A DNA stretch of 64,000 nucleotides from Quercus robur (lineage: Eukaryota > Streptophyta > Magnoliopsida > Fagales > Fagaceae), in the NCBI RefSeq assembly GCF_932294415.1, contig NC_065538.1, forward strand, positions 47,034,843-47,098,842. Direction: 5' to 3'. The translations under genes and the position numbers were made by a program. This document shows, in pieces, positions 1 to 12,889 of the stretch. Every line of letters starts with the position of its first letter. The first letter of the stretch is position 1. The notes under the pieces were generated by a model. That model searched no databases. It saw only the letters and a program-made list of their open reading frames with translations, and was not told the DNA's origin.

Positions 1-2502
1 CAGTACACTTATATTATTATACATTCACCTGTTACGTAGTTAAAAAGAAAGCCACATCTTTGATAAGTTGTAATTATTTAGTCAACAAAAACATAATTAA
101 AACCAAGGACCATATTACAAATATCAATATAAAGATTAAAAAAATTTGTGATAGATAAACTTATTATAAAAGTTAAAAACTAAAAAACTAACTTAACAAC
201 ACCACCTCAGAATATATTGTAAACTAACTAACATGAAAAGCTTAATCAAATTTTAGAGATCCACTAATTTAATTAAATAATTATATACAAAAAACATGCA
301 TAGCTTCGACAAATTGCTAAAGTTTAGCACACAAAATAAAAATGCTAAAGTTACTTTTTACGGTACACTTATATTATTATACATCTACAAGACAAATACT
401 ATTATTATAGGGTCATAGCTTTAACAAAACAAAATGCTTATATTATTGAAAAGTGCTCAATAAGATTCTAGTCTCCTTGCAGTTTTACACAATCTACATG
501 ACTATGAATTTGAATATGCTTACCCATTGTTTGAAATTTTGAATAATAAATTATTATAAAGTCTATCTTTTATTCATTCGGTTTCATTTTAATTTTGGTT
601 AAGATAACATTGTAATTTTGTAATGAGTTTTGATTATTATGATAATTTTCTTATTCCTTAATAAGAGATGAGAAATTTGAATAATAAATTTGAAAATTAT
701 AAAATTTAGTTGTATATTAGGCAAATATAACATTTTTTTTGAGGAAATAGGCAAATATAACATAGTACAACAAAAGTTAGAAGGATATGGTTCACATTAA
801 AAAATATTAATTAAACACACACAAAAATAATAGCATGATATATTTGTAAAGATAAAAAGATATAAAAAAATACTTGTAGATTTTTTTTTTAAAAAAAATT
901 GACAATACTTGAAGTAATTGTTCATTTTTATATATTACACCATATTACATAATATTTATATATATTTTCACGCAGCGTGTGGGTATGTGGCCAGTAATAT
1001 TAAAATACCTCCCAATAGAGCACAAATTTTACAAGAAAATTAATATATAAAGCATTCTCAAATTTCACAAAATCAAAATTTAGAGGGAACAAAAAAAGGT
1101 GGACAAATTAAGGGGGGTAAAAATGAAAATCGGACAAATAAAACTAATTTATTTATAAATTAAAAATGATGGAAGTAAAAGAAACAATTCATTTGAGTGT
1201 TTGAAAGAAACAATTCATCCGACAAACATCTCACATTAGCATCCATCCAAATCCAATGACTTCTATCTTCTTACTTTGGCTCATTTTGTTGTTATTAGAA
1301 TATTACCCCAACTTATAAGGAAAAGACCATGTACACTGGGGATCTATCTACCAGTGGAAATTGGGTGTACGGTTTCGCACAACAAATTAGAATATTTCCT
1401 TTGTGTCCTCTGAAATTTTCGCTTCTTTTTTGAGTTGGATACACTTTTGGTGGTTTTTTTTTTTTTTTTTCACCACTAGTGCGGATGCCTTGGCTTCTCT
1501 GGGGAGATCACAGTTTTAAGTATTTTTCTTTGTTTGAAACTCCCCTTACTTCTATGTTTAATATTGCCGTTTTTGATAATCAGAAGATTATACCATCAGC
1601 TTTATTCCTACTATTTAGTTTACGTATCTCCTAAATTACGAGAGAGAGAGATCAAAGTTACTAGTAAAAGACTTGAAGAAGGCCAAGTACAAAAAATAAA
1701 AAAAGACTTTGAAATGACTCAATGCCCGACAGTATTTACCTTATTAATGACAAGGGCCAATACATTATCAATGGAGCAATGGGTATTTAACTATAAGTTG
1801 TACCTGCCTGTGTATGAATTAGAGTCTGGCCATTCAGTGCAGAACCCAAAAAGAAAAATTGAATATTAAAACTTGGCTCATATGCCTAATGCTAATGCTT
1901 AAACTCACAAGTCACATCCACTAGCTTAATGGAGCATGCAAATTAGCTCACATAAACCTTTCAAGGGACTCAAAAGCTAGAATTGTTTAGGTCACATTCC
2001 TATCAATTTCAGCCAAGCAAGCCAGATAGCTCAAATTGGAAAATGCTAGAAAATTTGGGTGTGTTCTTGTGTTTGATATTTTTTGGGTTTGTGTTAATGT
2101 TAATGCTGTGACCAGATCTTAATTCATGTGTTTTTTAGTCTTTAATTTTTTTTTCTTTTGTTAAAATTGATAATTTTTTTTTAAAAAATTAGATGCTAAT
2201 GTGACATTTTTTATTATAATTTTATTAATTATGTCAATGTCTAATATTGATTACCAACCGACCTCTAGTCGAAATGGTACCTCTAGTCAGTATTAACTCC
2301 CTTTTAATGTAGTCCAACATTTAGTATAGCTAAAGGAAAAAGTTTGATAATATCAATTATCACATACTCCATCCAAGTAAATTTGGAGTATTAGTAAATA
2401 GTAATGTAAAAAAAAAAAAAAAAAAACAAAAAACAACATGTCTCTTAAGATTTATTGTAAAAATATTGTAGCATAATTTTTTTTATTGGATTATATTTGG
2501 GG
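1..2502. other. AT-rich intergenic spacer
   Basis: No convincing gene is visible. The stretch is very AT-rich with many A and T runs. A 22-nt sequence is repeated directly at 3-24 and 363-384. A short open frame at 1534-1869 has no recognisable domain and is treated as chance. Confidence 0.6.
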
Positions 2503-2821
2503 CCTAATTATTAATATTATTTTTTTTTTGGTAAACCGGGAAAGTAATATTAATTAAGAAGTGCTATTACAAGAACCAAAAGGGACCATCCTAGTCCGAG
2601 CTGTCCCCAGTGAATCAGCTAACAAAAAGGGGATTACAACAGGGGGAGGGGAATTAAAACGATTACAAACAGAGGATATATTAGCTCCTAACTTGGCTAA
2701 GGCATCAGCACAACAATTTGCCTCTCTATAGCAGTGAGTCATCCTAGCTTGAGGCAGCTGCAGAAGAAACTCACTGCAATCATCAACAAGAACCGAAAGA
2801 TCCCTAATTATTAATATTATT
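2503..2821 (-). mobile_element. 5'-truncated LINE fragment with 19-bp target-site duplication
   Basis: Both ends carry the same 19 bp, CCTAATTATTAATATTATT, at 2503-2521 and 2803-2821, which is a target-site duplication. The insert (2522-2802) begins on the plus strand with a T run, the poly(A) tail of a minus-strand insertion. On the minus strand at about 2742-2690 the translation contains REANCCADALAKLGA, the typical C-terminal RNase H motif of plant non-LTR retrotransposon polyproteins. Only the last ~90 codons and a short 3' end are present, as expected from incomplete target-primed reverse transcription. It cannot be active. Confidence 0.8.
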
Positions 2822-3084
2822 ATTGGTATGAAAATATGTTAAATTATTAGTATATGTGTGTGTGTGAGGCCATACACTTTGTATTGAATATTTGTGTATT
2901 TTATTAAAATAAAAAAGCAAATAAAGTGGGTAAATTTTGAAAATAAATGATAGGTGGGCCGGATGTCCTGGCCCATAAAAAAGAAAGGGCTAGTTGCCTA
3001 GTTGGAACCCGATTGCGTTGGGGAATTTGAAAAAAAAAAAAAAAATGAAAAAAGAAAAAAGTGACCGTTGGAAAATAGTCGGTG

Positions 3085-3130
3085 TGGTGTCAAATAAATA
3101 GGACCAGGTTCAGAAGTTTCTCTCTCTGTT
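3085..3130 (+). promoter_or_regulatory. Putative core promoter of the NAC gene
   Basis: A TATA-like CAAATAAATA lies at 3091-3100. About 25-30 bp downstream a CT-rich initiator-like stretch begins (3117-3130), followed by a leader typical of plant 5' UTRs. The transcription start near 3125 is inferred from spacing only. Confidence 0.45.
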
Positions 3131-3312
3131 CTCACAGACACTCTGAAACAAAGAAACACAGACAGAATACACTCAGCGTTTTGAATTTAGGGAGAAAGAG
3201 AAAGAAGTGAAAGATTTTGCTTTTGAATCTGAAGTGTGTTCATCTCGAACGCACGCACGCTCGCTCGCTCGCTCTCTGTGTGGAAGAAGCAACTCCAATT
3301 CTCTCTTTTCCA

Positions 3313-3731
3313 GTAAGCCTAACCCTAACCCTAACCCTAACCCTAATACTAACCCATACCCGTGTTTGTGTTTGTGTTTGTGTTACCGTTTCAGTTTCCG
3401 TACACCAAACCCTAACCCTAACATAGAAAAGTACAAGCATCACATTTTAATCTTAATCTGTTAAATTTAGGAAAGAGCATCCATTGTTAAATGACAATTA
3501 ACTCTCTTGTCCTAAAATGGAAAAGGGAATACGAAAGCATGCATGGTTCCAAGGCTAGTCCTATTTCTTTAGAAAAATAAAAAGAAAGAAAAGAAGGCAG
3601 GGCCAAAGAAAAGAGGATGATATGATAAAATAGACATGTGGTAGTTGATCTCGCTGCACATACGTTTTCAATTTTTTTAATTTTTTATTATTAGTTCTAT
3701 TATAGGTTTGGCGAATATAGATGTTCTGCAG
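3313..3731 (+). other. Putative 5'-leader intron of the NAC gene
   Basis: A donor GTAAGC starts at 3313 and a good acceptor TTCTGCAG ends at 3731, eight bases before the ATG at 3739. If used, the intron removes the telomere-like repeats and also the in-frame upstream ATG at 3721, leaving 3739 as the start codon. Leader introns are common in plant genes. The call rests on splice-site sequence only. Confidence 0.5.
3318..3421 (+). repeat. Telomere-like CCCTAA array and GTTTGT repeats
   Basis: About five tandem CCTAAC units occupy 3318-3346, a GTTTGT microsatellite follows at 3364-3382, and a second AAACCCTAACCCTAA tract lies at about 3407-3421. AAACCCTAA is the plant telo-box, known as a promoter or leader element in many plant genes. 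Here the array sits just inside the predicted leader intron. Confidence 0.75.
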
Positions 3732-3738
3732 GACAGAG

Positions 3739-4656
3739 ATGGATTTCAGTCCTAGTCCTCGGTCAAATGTAGTTGGTTTCAAATTTGACCCCAGAGACCA
3801 TGAGTTGCTCTCATACTTCCTCTACAAGAAGGTTAATGGACAGTCATTGGATCTCTACTGTGGTTTTATCTCTGATTTTGATCTCTACGGAGCCCATCAG
3901 CCTGATCAGATTTGGGATCTTTTTGGCGGTTCCTTTTTGCGAGAAGATGAGGACCTCTATTTCTTTACCACTTTGAATTTTAAGGGTAAGGGTAAGGCCA
4001 AGGGTAGCCGTGGCAGCCGCATTTGTCGCACAATCAGCTCCGGAGGAACTTGGAGTAATGAGGGCTCTAAGGTTATATATGACGCCCACAGCAGCCTACC
4101 TATTGGATTAAAGCGTTGGTTTCACTATGAGAACGCTCAGTCGCCACAGAATGGCTGTTGGATCATGCACGAGTTCACCCTTGATGTTGAGGGTTCCTCA
4201 CTGCGGTTGCCTTCTTCTGATCAGGCTGTTGTTGCCTCCTCTGTATTGTGCCGGCTACGTAGAAACGATCAAGCCAAGACTGCTTCTAGGAAGAGGAAAG
4301 TTCAGCCACAGCCCCTCCCTCAACAAGATTGTCCAAGAAAGAAGCAGCGGGCTGCCGAGCATGCTACTACCACTGATGCATCTGATGACACTCTTCTGCC
4401 CCTGATTATTCCCGTTTCTAACCAGCATTCTGTCATTCACATTGATGCCATTGCTTCCCCTGCTGCTGCTACTGCATCTGAGCAGACTCTTCCACCGATG
4501 GTTACTATATCTGATCCTGTTTCAGAATCAGAATTTGGGCCTGATATATTCAATACTAATTTTGAGGATGAAGATTTCTGCTCGGATGATCTGGATCAAT
4601 TTTTGACTGAGTTTTTGGGGGATCTTACCGATTGTGACGACACCCCACTCTTATAG
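3739..4656 (+). CDS. NAC-domain transcription factor, divergent, intact
   Basis: The frame encodes about 305 residues from ATG 3739 (an upstream in-frame ATG at 3721 is probably intronic). NAC proteins are plant-specific DNA-binding transcription factors acting in the nucleus. Seen here: a subdomain A version VVGFKFDPRDHELLSYFLYK near residues 10-29, an IWDLFGG motif near 61-67, a basic glycine/lysine stretch with CRTISSGGTW near 95-110 where the usual WKATG-type motif lies, and a WIMHEFTLD motif near 144-152 (subdomain D). A basic RKRK/PRKKQR patch near 185-210 could be a nuclear-localisation signal. The C-terminal third is rich in Ser, Asp and Glu, as in NAC activation regions. The CDS has no intron, whereas most NAC genes have two, so a retrogene or a divergent subfamily is possible. 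Family call is firm, orthology unknown. Confidence 0.85.
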   Translation: MDFSPSPRSNVVGFKFDPRDHELLSYFLYKKVNGQSLDLYCGFISDFDLYGAHQPDQIWDLFGGSFLREDEDLYFFTTLNFKGKGKAKGSRGSRICRTISSGGTWSNEGSKVIYDAHSSLPIGLKRWFHYENAQSPQNGCWIMHEFTLDVEGSSLRLPSSDQAVVASSVLCRLRRNDQAKTASRKRKVQPQPLPQQDCPRKKQRAAEHATTTDASDDTLLPLIIPVSNQHSVIHIDAIASPAAATASEQTLPPMVTISDPVSESEFGPDIFNTNFEDEDFCSDDLDQFLTEFLGDLTDCDDTPLL

Positions 4657-5536
4657 TACATTCTTGTATTTTTATTTTTTTATTTTTGGTGGACTAGCAA
4701 AGCCAAACTCCCACTGGCTCATTGTTTTTTGTGCCATTAGATTAGATTTACTTATGACTTAGAATAGTTCAAAGTGAGTGCAATTGTAAATTCCTTTTCT
4801 TAAGTTGGAATCACTCTACTCTTTATCTTTTTTTTTTTCTTCTTTACAGGTGTCAAATATCTTTACTTGAATTAAACCCCTATCTTGAATGTTATTGGTT
4901 CAATATTTACAAATTTTTTTCATTAGCTGAGATATTTTGTGCTATTTTGATGACTGGCTCTTGGAATCTATTCCAAAATTGGCTTGTTTTGCAACCATAT
5001 TTTCTAATAATTTCTAAACTTCTGTGCTGGCTCTTTTATTTATAGAAGTTTTCAAATGACCTATTTATTCGCCTAAACATTTTTTTTCCATCATCTATGA
5101 CATTATTCTATTCCCATTTCCCGCAAATTTGGTGAGCATATAGGTCATAAATAAACCAGTGCCTATCAACTTTAAAATAAAATAAAAACTATTTATTAAT
5201 GTGCAGGTTTAGAAGGAAACTTCTTAAACTTGAAATAACAGGGCATGGACCTATTCAGTCTACACTGCTACTGTGTTAAATGTTTGTTCAATCTCTGAAG
5301 GAATCTAGAAGATTGAGTGGTTTATTTACCATCTGAGCTATGCGTTGAATACTTTTTGCATTGGTTCTGTGTTCAATCTACATTGTTACTTTGTAAAATA
5401 TTTATTCAATCTACATTGCTATCGTGTAAAATGTTTGTCCAATCTCTGAAGTGTTCACAACCAAGAGGGTAACTTGAATTGCTATCATAGGAGCTTCAAT
5501 ACTTTTTGCATTGGTTCTGTGTCTTTGTGTGTTTAG
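4657..5536 (+). other. 3' flank of NAC gene and spacer with short repeats
   Basis: AT-rich sequence. AATTAAA near 4871 could serve as a poly(A) signal. Between about 5240 and 5530 short phrases recur, such as CTTTTTGCATTGGTTCTGTG near 5350 and 5500 and several copies of a CAATCTCTGAAG-like phrase, suggesting small local duplications. No coding signal is visible. Confidence 0.4.
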
Positions 5537-8500
5537 ATGTGTGAAAGGACAGGTGTATATAAGGCCTCTAGAGAAAAACCTAAATACAGTAAATCATTGG
5601 CACAGCAGAATTCTCCAATGGAGAAAGGTATGTCTTTTATTGTCCATTCATCTTTTTCAAACTTGTTAAAATTTCCTTATCTCTTTCATTTTGGTCTACT
5701 TGAAAATTGTCTTATTAAATATCGTTAGCTGCACCAAGAAGGGGGAGTTGCAAAACCACCAGATGGTTATGTTGAAGACAATGGAAGAACAGATGTATTT
5801 CCAAAGCTTCAGAATGCACAGGAGGTAGATGTGAAAACAACACCTGCAGTATCACTGCCCAAGATGTATCACGATTCAGACATGAGCAGCATGGATATGG
5901 AATTCTTGCCAACACCACCTCCTCCATTTTTTTCCTTTTGAGAAGGTCTTTTGGGAACCGATGGTACCTTTCAATGTAATTACAAGTAGATATCCCTTCT
6001 AAGAGTCCGAATGTAATTTCTGCAAAAGCTTTCACTGTTGCGTTGCTTCAACAGCATACAAATAGCATTTCACATGAGCTAACTGATGGAAAGGTAAGAT
6101 TCTTTTAGCTTAATAAGAACTAATTACCAGGATGACAATGTGGCTGTTTGATTGTGTGGCTTCTACTTCAGAAACAGTCTCATGTTGTTGTTGTTGTTGT
6201 TTTTTTTTTTTGTTTTTTTTTCATCTTTGTCATCCTCATTAGGAAAATTAGTTTTGAAGTCTTAATCACATTTACCTCCAAGTGTGAAAATAAAGTACAT
6301 TCACTATTTCCCCAAAACAATAATGATGAGTGCAGATGAAACTGATCAACAAAGTTGCTCATCTCAGAATTCAATGTTCACAGAACCATCTTCTCAGCTG
6401 TTCAAAGATGATTTACCTGTCAAACCTGTACATGAATCAACAGTGTTTCAGATTTTTCAAAAGTACAGACATGAACTTGTTCATTGGGCACAGAAGAAAA
6501 AACCACTTCAGGCGGAGAGCAAACTGATGCTGACAAAATGATGTCTAGTATGGGATCTCATCATGAAGACTCAGCATGCAAGAATTCACCTGCGATGCAC
6601 ATCACTGCATCAGACAGCAATGATGCTGAAAGGAATAAGACAGGTGGCAATGAACCAATCAGATTTATGGATGACTGAACCAGCTGAGTCAGCTGAACAT
6701 GATTTAGATATGGAAGACAATCCCATCACAGATATCTCAAGGCAAATGCGGTATGACACCAAGGGGTTCAAAAAGAACCAGAGTTCATCTTCCAAGCTTT
6801 CTTTGGCCCCATTGGACAGGTAAGAGTATTCAGACACTTTACAAAATTTCTTTTTGAAATGATCTAAGGTAATGAGAAACTGATAATCGTGAAGTTAAAT
6901 ACTTATCTGCTTAAATGGCTTCAAGTGAAAATGAAGAAATATCACAAAATTTACTACATAATCTGTGATGATATAATCTTTGACACAGCATGTTAACTTT
7001 GAGGTTCAGTTTAGTGCACATGTTTTGTTTACTTGATGCGGGGTAGTTGATACAAGGACACTGGTGAAAGGAAAAGAAGCTGGGGAGGGCTTAAATTAAA
7101 CATTTGGCATTAAGTTAAACATTTGTCATTAAGTTAAACATTAAGAAGCTGGTGAAAGGACACTACCTAGTAGTTTCACTTTCAGATAAAGCTTCTACAC
7201 TTGGCATTAAGTTAAACATTTGTCCCTCAAGATTAGATCATGTAAGAACTGTAAAACGAAAAGTTCCCATATTGAAGCTCAAATGACAATGCCCCTCACA
7301 ATCTTCAACAGGGAGGGCTTAAATTCTGATAATGTACCAATTGGGAGCAAGCTGATTGAGAATTTACTGCCACATGACAAAGTAAAAAAAGGTGAATTTG
7401 TTTTGCTTGGAAGTGAAAAGAATGTTAAAGACCATCATACTAAATATTTTTTTAGTTGGATGAGAATTTTAACAAATCCACGGTTAGATTAGATGCTCTT
7501 CTTATATTCTACATGCTTACAAAATTTCAAGATTATATGAGATCGATAACTATGTCATCGATCATTTGTTTAAATTTCAAGTTTTTGTACTTGAGCTTTG
7601 TTGTTTGACTTTGTGTTGAAGTTCTTTATATCAGATTTACATCATTTTGAGCTTTGAGTTGGGTTGTTTGGTCATTCAACAACTGAAATATCAATTGCTT
7701 TACATAGGATTTTCCTAAGTGATGTAGAGATTTAAAAGTTCCCTTTGTTTGTCCCATCCATGTGAGGTAAGACATGTAAGGTTATAGCCAAAATAATAAT
7801 TACTGGCAGAGTAGGCTTTAACTCTTTTGTTGATTGTATTTCAGTCACTGTAGAAAGAAATATCAATTCTTGCATAAATGTTTAAGAACCTTTGTGACAA
7901 TGTCTATTTTAAAGTTGACATTTGGCATGCTTATACGATTATTATTGTATATCGATGCCAACCTTGTGTTATTGATCTTAAATAGTGAAAAAAAACTGCC
8001 AATTGTTTGGATAAGCAGATAAGGATCCTAAATATAAAATTGATGAAGTCAGATGTAGGAACTAATTAAGGGTGGAACTTAAAGACAATGCAATATATAT
8101 ATATATGCATATTGGAATTTTTTTTTAGATTTTTATGCATCATCATTTTTTTGGAAAGAATCTATGTTCAATACAAGTTTCCTCACTTAGTTGATTTTAG
8201 ATAATGAGTTCTCAAAACGTTACCCTGTTTTTTGGGACGTGCTAATTATACTTCAGTCACTCCTACTATATTCAACAGGTAAATTTCTTTCAGAAGTCTT
8301 GTTACCATAGATTGTTTTGATTTTTTGGATGTTAATCTTCTGAGTTGAACATGACTGCTTAGTCTCTAATCTCTATATGATAATGCTCCTATGGTAAGTT
8401 CTCTCAGACATATAATCAGGCTTGTAATCTTCTCATAAGACCTTCTAGGGAAATATTATATTGTTGATTCAAGTTTTGCAACACTCAGAGAATTTCTTGA

Positions 8501-9449
8501 ATCTTTCCAGCCTAACTGGTAAGACAACTGAATGTGGTGCCCAGACAAGTGTGAATTCTAAAACTTGTGCTTTCGAGCATGGAGTATATGCAGAACTTGA
8601 AGACCATTTTGGCTGAAAGGAATAAACTTTGCTTCATAAAAGCTGGCAAGAGGACACCTGATCTCTCAGGCATTAAAACTTCAAGGTATGATGTCCATTT
8701 AGAGATAAGTCTTCTTCAATGGTTGCCTTCCTATCTGAAAATTGTTTACTAATCTTTAACTGATGTATATCTTCAATGTAGGATTACAGAGGCAAACAAT
8801 GGAAGTACAGGGAAATATAGCATTGAAGATTGAGCGTTGTGTTGACAGTACTGAGAAAGAAATGTCTCAAAGCCCATCCTTGAAAAGGAAAGCATTTGAG
8901 GTTTTATATTATCAAACCACTTCTTGTTATTCATAAATATCTCTTCCAAATGATATCACAACAATAGTGATCTCATATGGAGTTTCCGTAAGTTATAAGA
9001 AAATTATCATGACTTCTCATCACCAATATTGATAGGATGCTACTTTGCAGGCATCATATTCAGATTCAGTGTACTTAAATCCTCTAAAACACCTCTCTGC
9101 ATCATCTAGTGAAATCAGGTCTGATTGTTCTATTGACTATAATATGTTCTAAACTTACTGGAATAACATGTGCCTCATCAAAAATCACTTTCAGCAATTC
9201 AAAAGTACCTTTGGAAAGAGTCCTTGAAGAACAGGTAAATATCTACAAAATCTGTCGGTCTATTTATCAACCCCGACTGCTGATCTTTATATGAATAATA
9301 TAGATGGTTGAAGCCTTATTTGGTGAACATAACTTGCTTCACTTTCATTTACATTTGCTCCAGGTCTGCATTCATGGGATTCGGGGAGAGAGTAGTGCCA
9401 AGCATGTCTTTACTGACCATGGGACCTCCAACTTGAATGTGTTTGAGAG
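5537..9449 (+). pseudogene. Decayed multi-exon gene, family not recognised
   Basis: Several exon-like blocks are bounded by good splice sites: 5537-5627 (AG before, GTATGT after), one starting at 5729 (e.g. residues DMSSMDMEFLPTPPPP), about 6336-6819, 8511-8685, one from 8782, 9051-9118, 9195-9234 and 9364-9449. Their codon content looks like real protein, mostly polar and low-complexity, but no domain was recognised. The frames do not join. In 6336-6819 coding switches from frame 2 to frame 1 near 6500 and back near 6680. 8511-8685 changes frame near 8605, and the 8782 block changes near 8825. Joining 5537-5627 to 5729 gives the wrong phase. I infer a recently inactivated gene. Mis-called exon edges or alternative splicing cannot be excluded. 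Confidence 0.45.
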
Positions 9450-10363
9450 GTGAACATGATGGACTTGGAAATTCCTTTAGTTATGGAAAATGATGGAAAT
9501 GTTGAGAAGGCTGAGGCATATACGAAGGATCATGATGATGTGAGTGAACTAGGATTTATTTATTAGCTATTAAGTGATTCATATAGTCTTAACTTGATAG
9601 TTGCTCATCAAACCATGAACTTGACGAAGTCTCAAACCTGTAAGTGACTTTGAAACTGTGAACCTGAAACCTAAAAAAGGACTTGCAGTTTTTCAATTGT
9701 AGAGGAACACATGTTCATTAATTCATTTAATAAAATGCTGACTTTGAGATTCCCAATTACCAAAAACCTCTTTGTCAACTAAACCCAACATAGCTTTAAT
9801 GAACCTTCCTGGGTCAAAGTTTGGACTTTGTCATTCCAAGGAGGATGTAATGAGAGCCCAAAAATTGCAACTGATGCAGGAGACTCAAAGAACTATTTAT
9901 TTTAATTTAGGATTATTTAATTTTTGTAGTCATATTTAGTTTATTTTTAGACCCTATTGAAATTATTAAATAGTCCTTTTGTTTTCTCTCCTGCAGGTTT
10001 GCAACTTGCTGAGAAAGAAGCATGGGGAAGCCAAAGAAATATTAGTTTGAGCTATTGTCAACAATAACAATTTGCCAAAAAAAAAAAAAAAAAAATTTGC
10101 TGATGCTTAACCATCCCATCAATGAAGAGAAGATATCCTTACTGTCTTTGATATTAAATTCTTTTTTTCTTTGTTCAGTTTTTATTGTGTTGGAAATTCC
10201 TTCATAATTGAGAACAACATAAGATTCAGAATTTTGCTTCCCAACTGTGTCCAAGAAGCTTTGAGCATGATCAGTGGGTGGGAGAAACAGTTTTTATATT
10301 AAGGTATGTGCAAGGCATTTTCTGGCTGACTTGACCTAAATTTCTTATCCGCCTGATTGCACC

Positions 10364-10485
10364 TTTATATTTTTGTATGGCTAAATTAAAGTAGTTTGTC
10401 ATCTTGTGTAAATTAAAGCTGAGTAAGATGTTTATCTTAATAAATGATTGAACATTTATATTTTTGTATGGCTAAATTAAAGTAG
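10364..10485. repeat. 31-bp direct repeat, copies 91 bp apart
   Basis: The 31 bases at 10364-10394, starting TTTATATTTTTGTATGGC, recur exactly at 10455-10485. This looks like a small local duplication. Confidence 0.8.
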
Positions 10486-10730
10486 GTTGAATTAGAGTTT
10501 TATCTTTTGAACTGCCTACTTGGCAAATATTCTCAAGCTGATTTCTTGTCAGCTCATGCATGAGTACCATTTCTAATAAATAAATGATAACGATGACTTA
10601 AACTTTTACAAGGTATCTTCTTTTTTTTTTTTCTTGCTCTTTTTTGTGGGTTTATCACATGTTTTTCCTTGGGCTTGGGACCAATTTGATCCAAGTTCAG
10701 TTCTCCTTGAAATACAAAAATTAAACAAAA

Positions 10731-10876
10731 ATGGCATGGAAGTGAATAGAAACAATGCAAGCTGAGGTCCAGTTGGTTTGTAATAGCAATTTTAAGCAAC
10801 CGCATGGCATGGAAGTGAATAGAACCAATGCAAGCTGAGGTCCAGTTGGTTTGTAATAGCAATTTTAAGCAACCGC
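10731..10876. repeat. 73-bp perfect head-to-tail tandem duplication
   Basis: Two adjacent 73-bp units, 10731-10803 and 10804-10876, begin ATGGCATGGAAGTGAATAGA and differ at one base (A versus C). The near identity indicates a recent duplication by slippage or unequal exchange. Confidence 0.9.
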
Positions 10877-12889
10877 ATAATTTATTTTCTCTTGTTTACA
10901 AGTTCATAAAATGTTAAATCTCACTGTTTGCTGTTCATTACAACTTATTGGTACTGGTCATGCTATAATTTTGTTCTGAAACAAATTTTAAGCAAAAAAG
11001 AAGCATGTAATACAACATATATATATTTCTGAATGAAAAGAATAGTGTATTTCATTTCTATGAATGTAATACATCAGAAATATATCTTTCAATGAAGAGA
11101 GGAGTTCCTCAACCAAAGTTTTGCTATCTAGTGGGTTTCGGCTCCTATCCTAAAGCTGAAGTATTTGCTGCTTTGTTACAGTCTTTACTTGTACATTTGA
11201 CACCACCCACCTGAAAATTTTGGCTTACTCTTTTGCTTCCTCGAGCAAGTGATTGACACTGGAAAGATTGGGAATTTTTTTTTTTTTTTTTTTTTGAAGA
11301 GGGAAAGATTGGGAATTGTTGAACTGAGGGTTGGAATCATAAATGATAAATCCCCTTCAACAATCATATTTTGCAGTCCTATTTCTCTAGTATAATTTGT
11401 TACCATCACTACTGACAATGCTTTCCCTTCCTCACAATCATCCCCACTAGTATTTTCTCACTCAAAGCAGCTATGGTCACGTACTTGTACCTTGATCCCA
11501 ACTGAGCTTGTTCATTGGAGCTTCACACCATCAAATTTACTTTGTAACAGTCCAAAAGTGACGCCGTCCACATGACTGTCTCTCTGGTTTGCATGCCATA
11601 TTCTTGGTCCGGATTTTCGTCAGGCTTAATAGCATATTCAACAGCTCTTTGTGTTAGCAGAGGAGCCTCTATCCTTCCTCCAGTCCACCTGATTCATTTC
11701 TCATCCACCAAAGCATCTATATAACTGGGAAGAAAAATCTCTACCTCTACAAAACCACTTTGTACCAATTTGACTTTTTTTTTTTTGGTTATACATTTTA
11801 AGTGGGGGAGGGGATTCAAATCATGGATGTTTACATTAAAAACACTAGGACTTAGTAAATTATAATGCCAAAATATTGGGATTGGTTATCTTACGGAAGT
11901 CACCGAGATTGTTTTATTAGGAGATCCATATTCCAACTTCTCAAATTAGATTTAGAAAGTGAATCGTTTCTCTAATAAGGGAAAGTATCTTTACTTGATG
12001 TTTGACTTCAAACATTGTATAAAAGGTTCGCCCTCCAAATCATGACGAGAACCTTCACTTGAAAAGGTTTGTAGCACAAAAGATGCTGCATTTGCCTCCT
12101 TAACTCAGCCATTTCAACGTTACAGAGGTCTCTTTTGTGAGCTGGAGGTGTTTCAACGTTAGGCATGATTGTGTTTTGTGATTTTAATCTTATTTACAAA
12201 TTTCTTAATCAATTAATCAGTTTTTGAAATAAAATCTATTGTTCCTCTAAATTTTATATTGTTAGTTTAAATAACAAATTTTTTGACACTAGTAAAGCAA
12301 ATCAATCAATAGGTGGAAACCAATTCTAGGATAAAAAATTATAAATATGAATTAAGATGATTGAGCTTCTAAGCGTTCAACAATGGTGTGGGAAAGCCAC
12401 ATATTCCAATTGCTTTCTTTCCTACATCCAAGTTCTTCCCCCTCAAAATCAAGGATTCCTCTTTTTCTTCTTTGTGACTCTAATATAATATTTCTTTCAA
12501 ACACACGACAACATTTTATTGGTTGGGGGACCACTAGACATTATTGACATGGCCCCCCAATTGTATTGACAAATTTTTCCCACAATTGAAAGTTACTTTC
12601 TTACCTCACGCATAAAAAATGGCATGTAGAAACATTTTACAAAAATTGCGGGTGTAAAAGGCATTGGATTTCTTTAATTAGATGGTGCACAATCAACATT
12701 TTGTCTTTAGGTTAAATTTTTTTTTCTATATCATACTAATTAGTTAAGTGATGTAATTTGTGACAAGTTTAAAAAAAAAACATTTATGAGAAAAAAAGAA
12801 AAAGAAAAGAAAACTTAGATGTGGAGTTTTACTTTTTACCAATTGTATGCAAAAAATCATAGTTTCAAGTGAGCATGAGATTCTACCAT

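Noticed and set aside
1534-1869. 111-codon open frame on the plus strand
   Set aside because: No recognisable domain, atypical composition, AT-rich spacer, no promoter or splice context.
3207-3464. Overlapping open frames through the CCCTAA repeats on both strands
   Set aside because: They are created by the repeat (Asn-Pro and Arg-Val runs) and lie in the leader and intron of the NAC gene.
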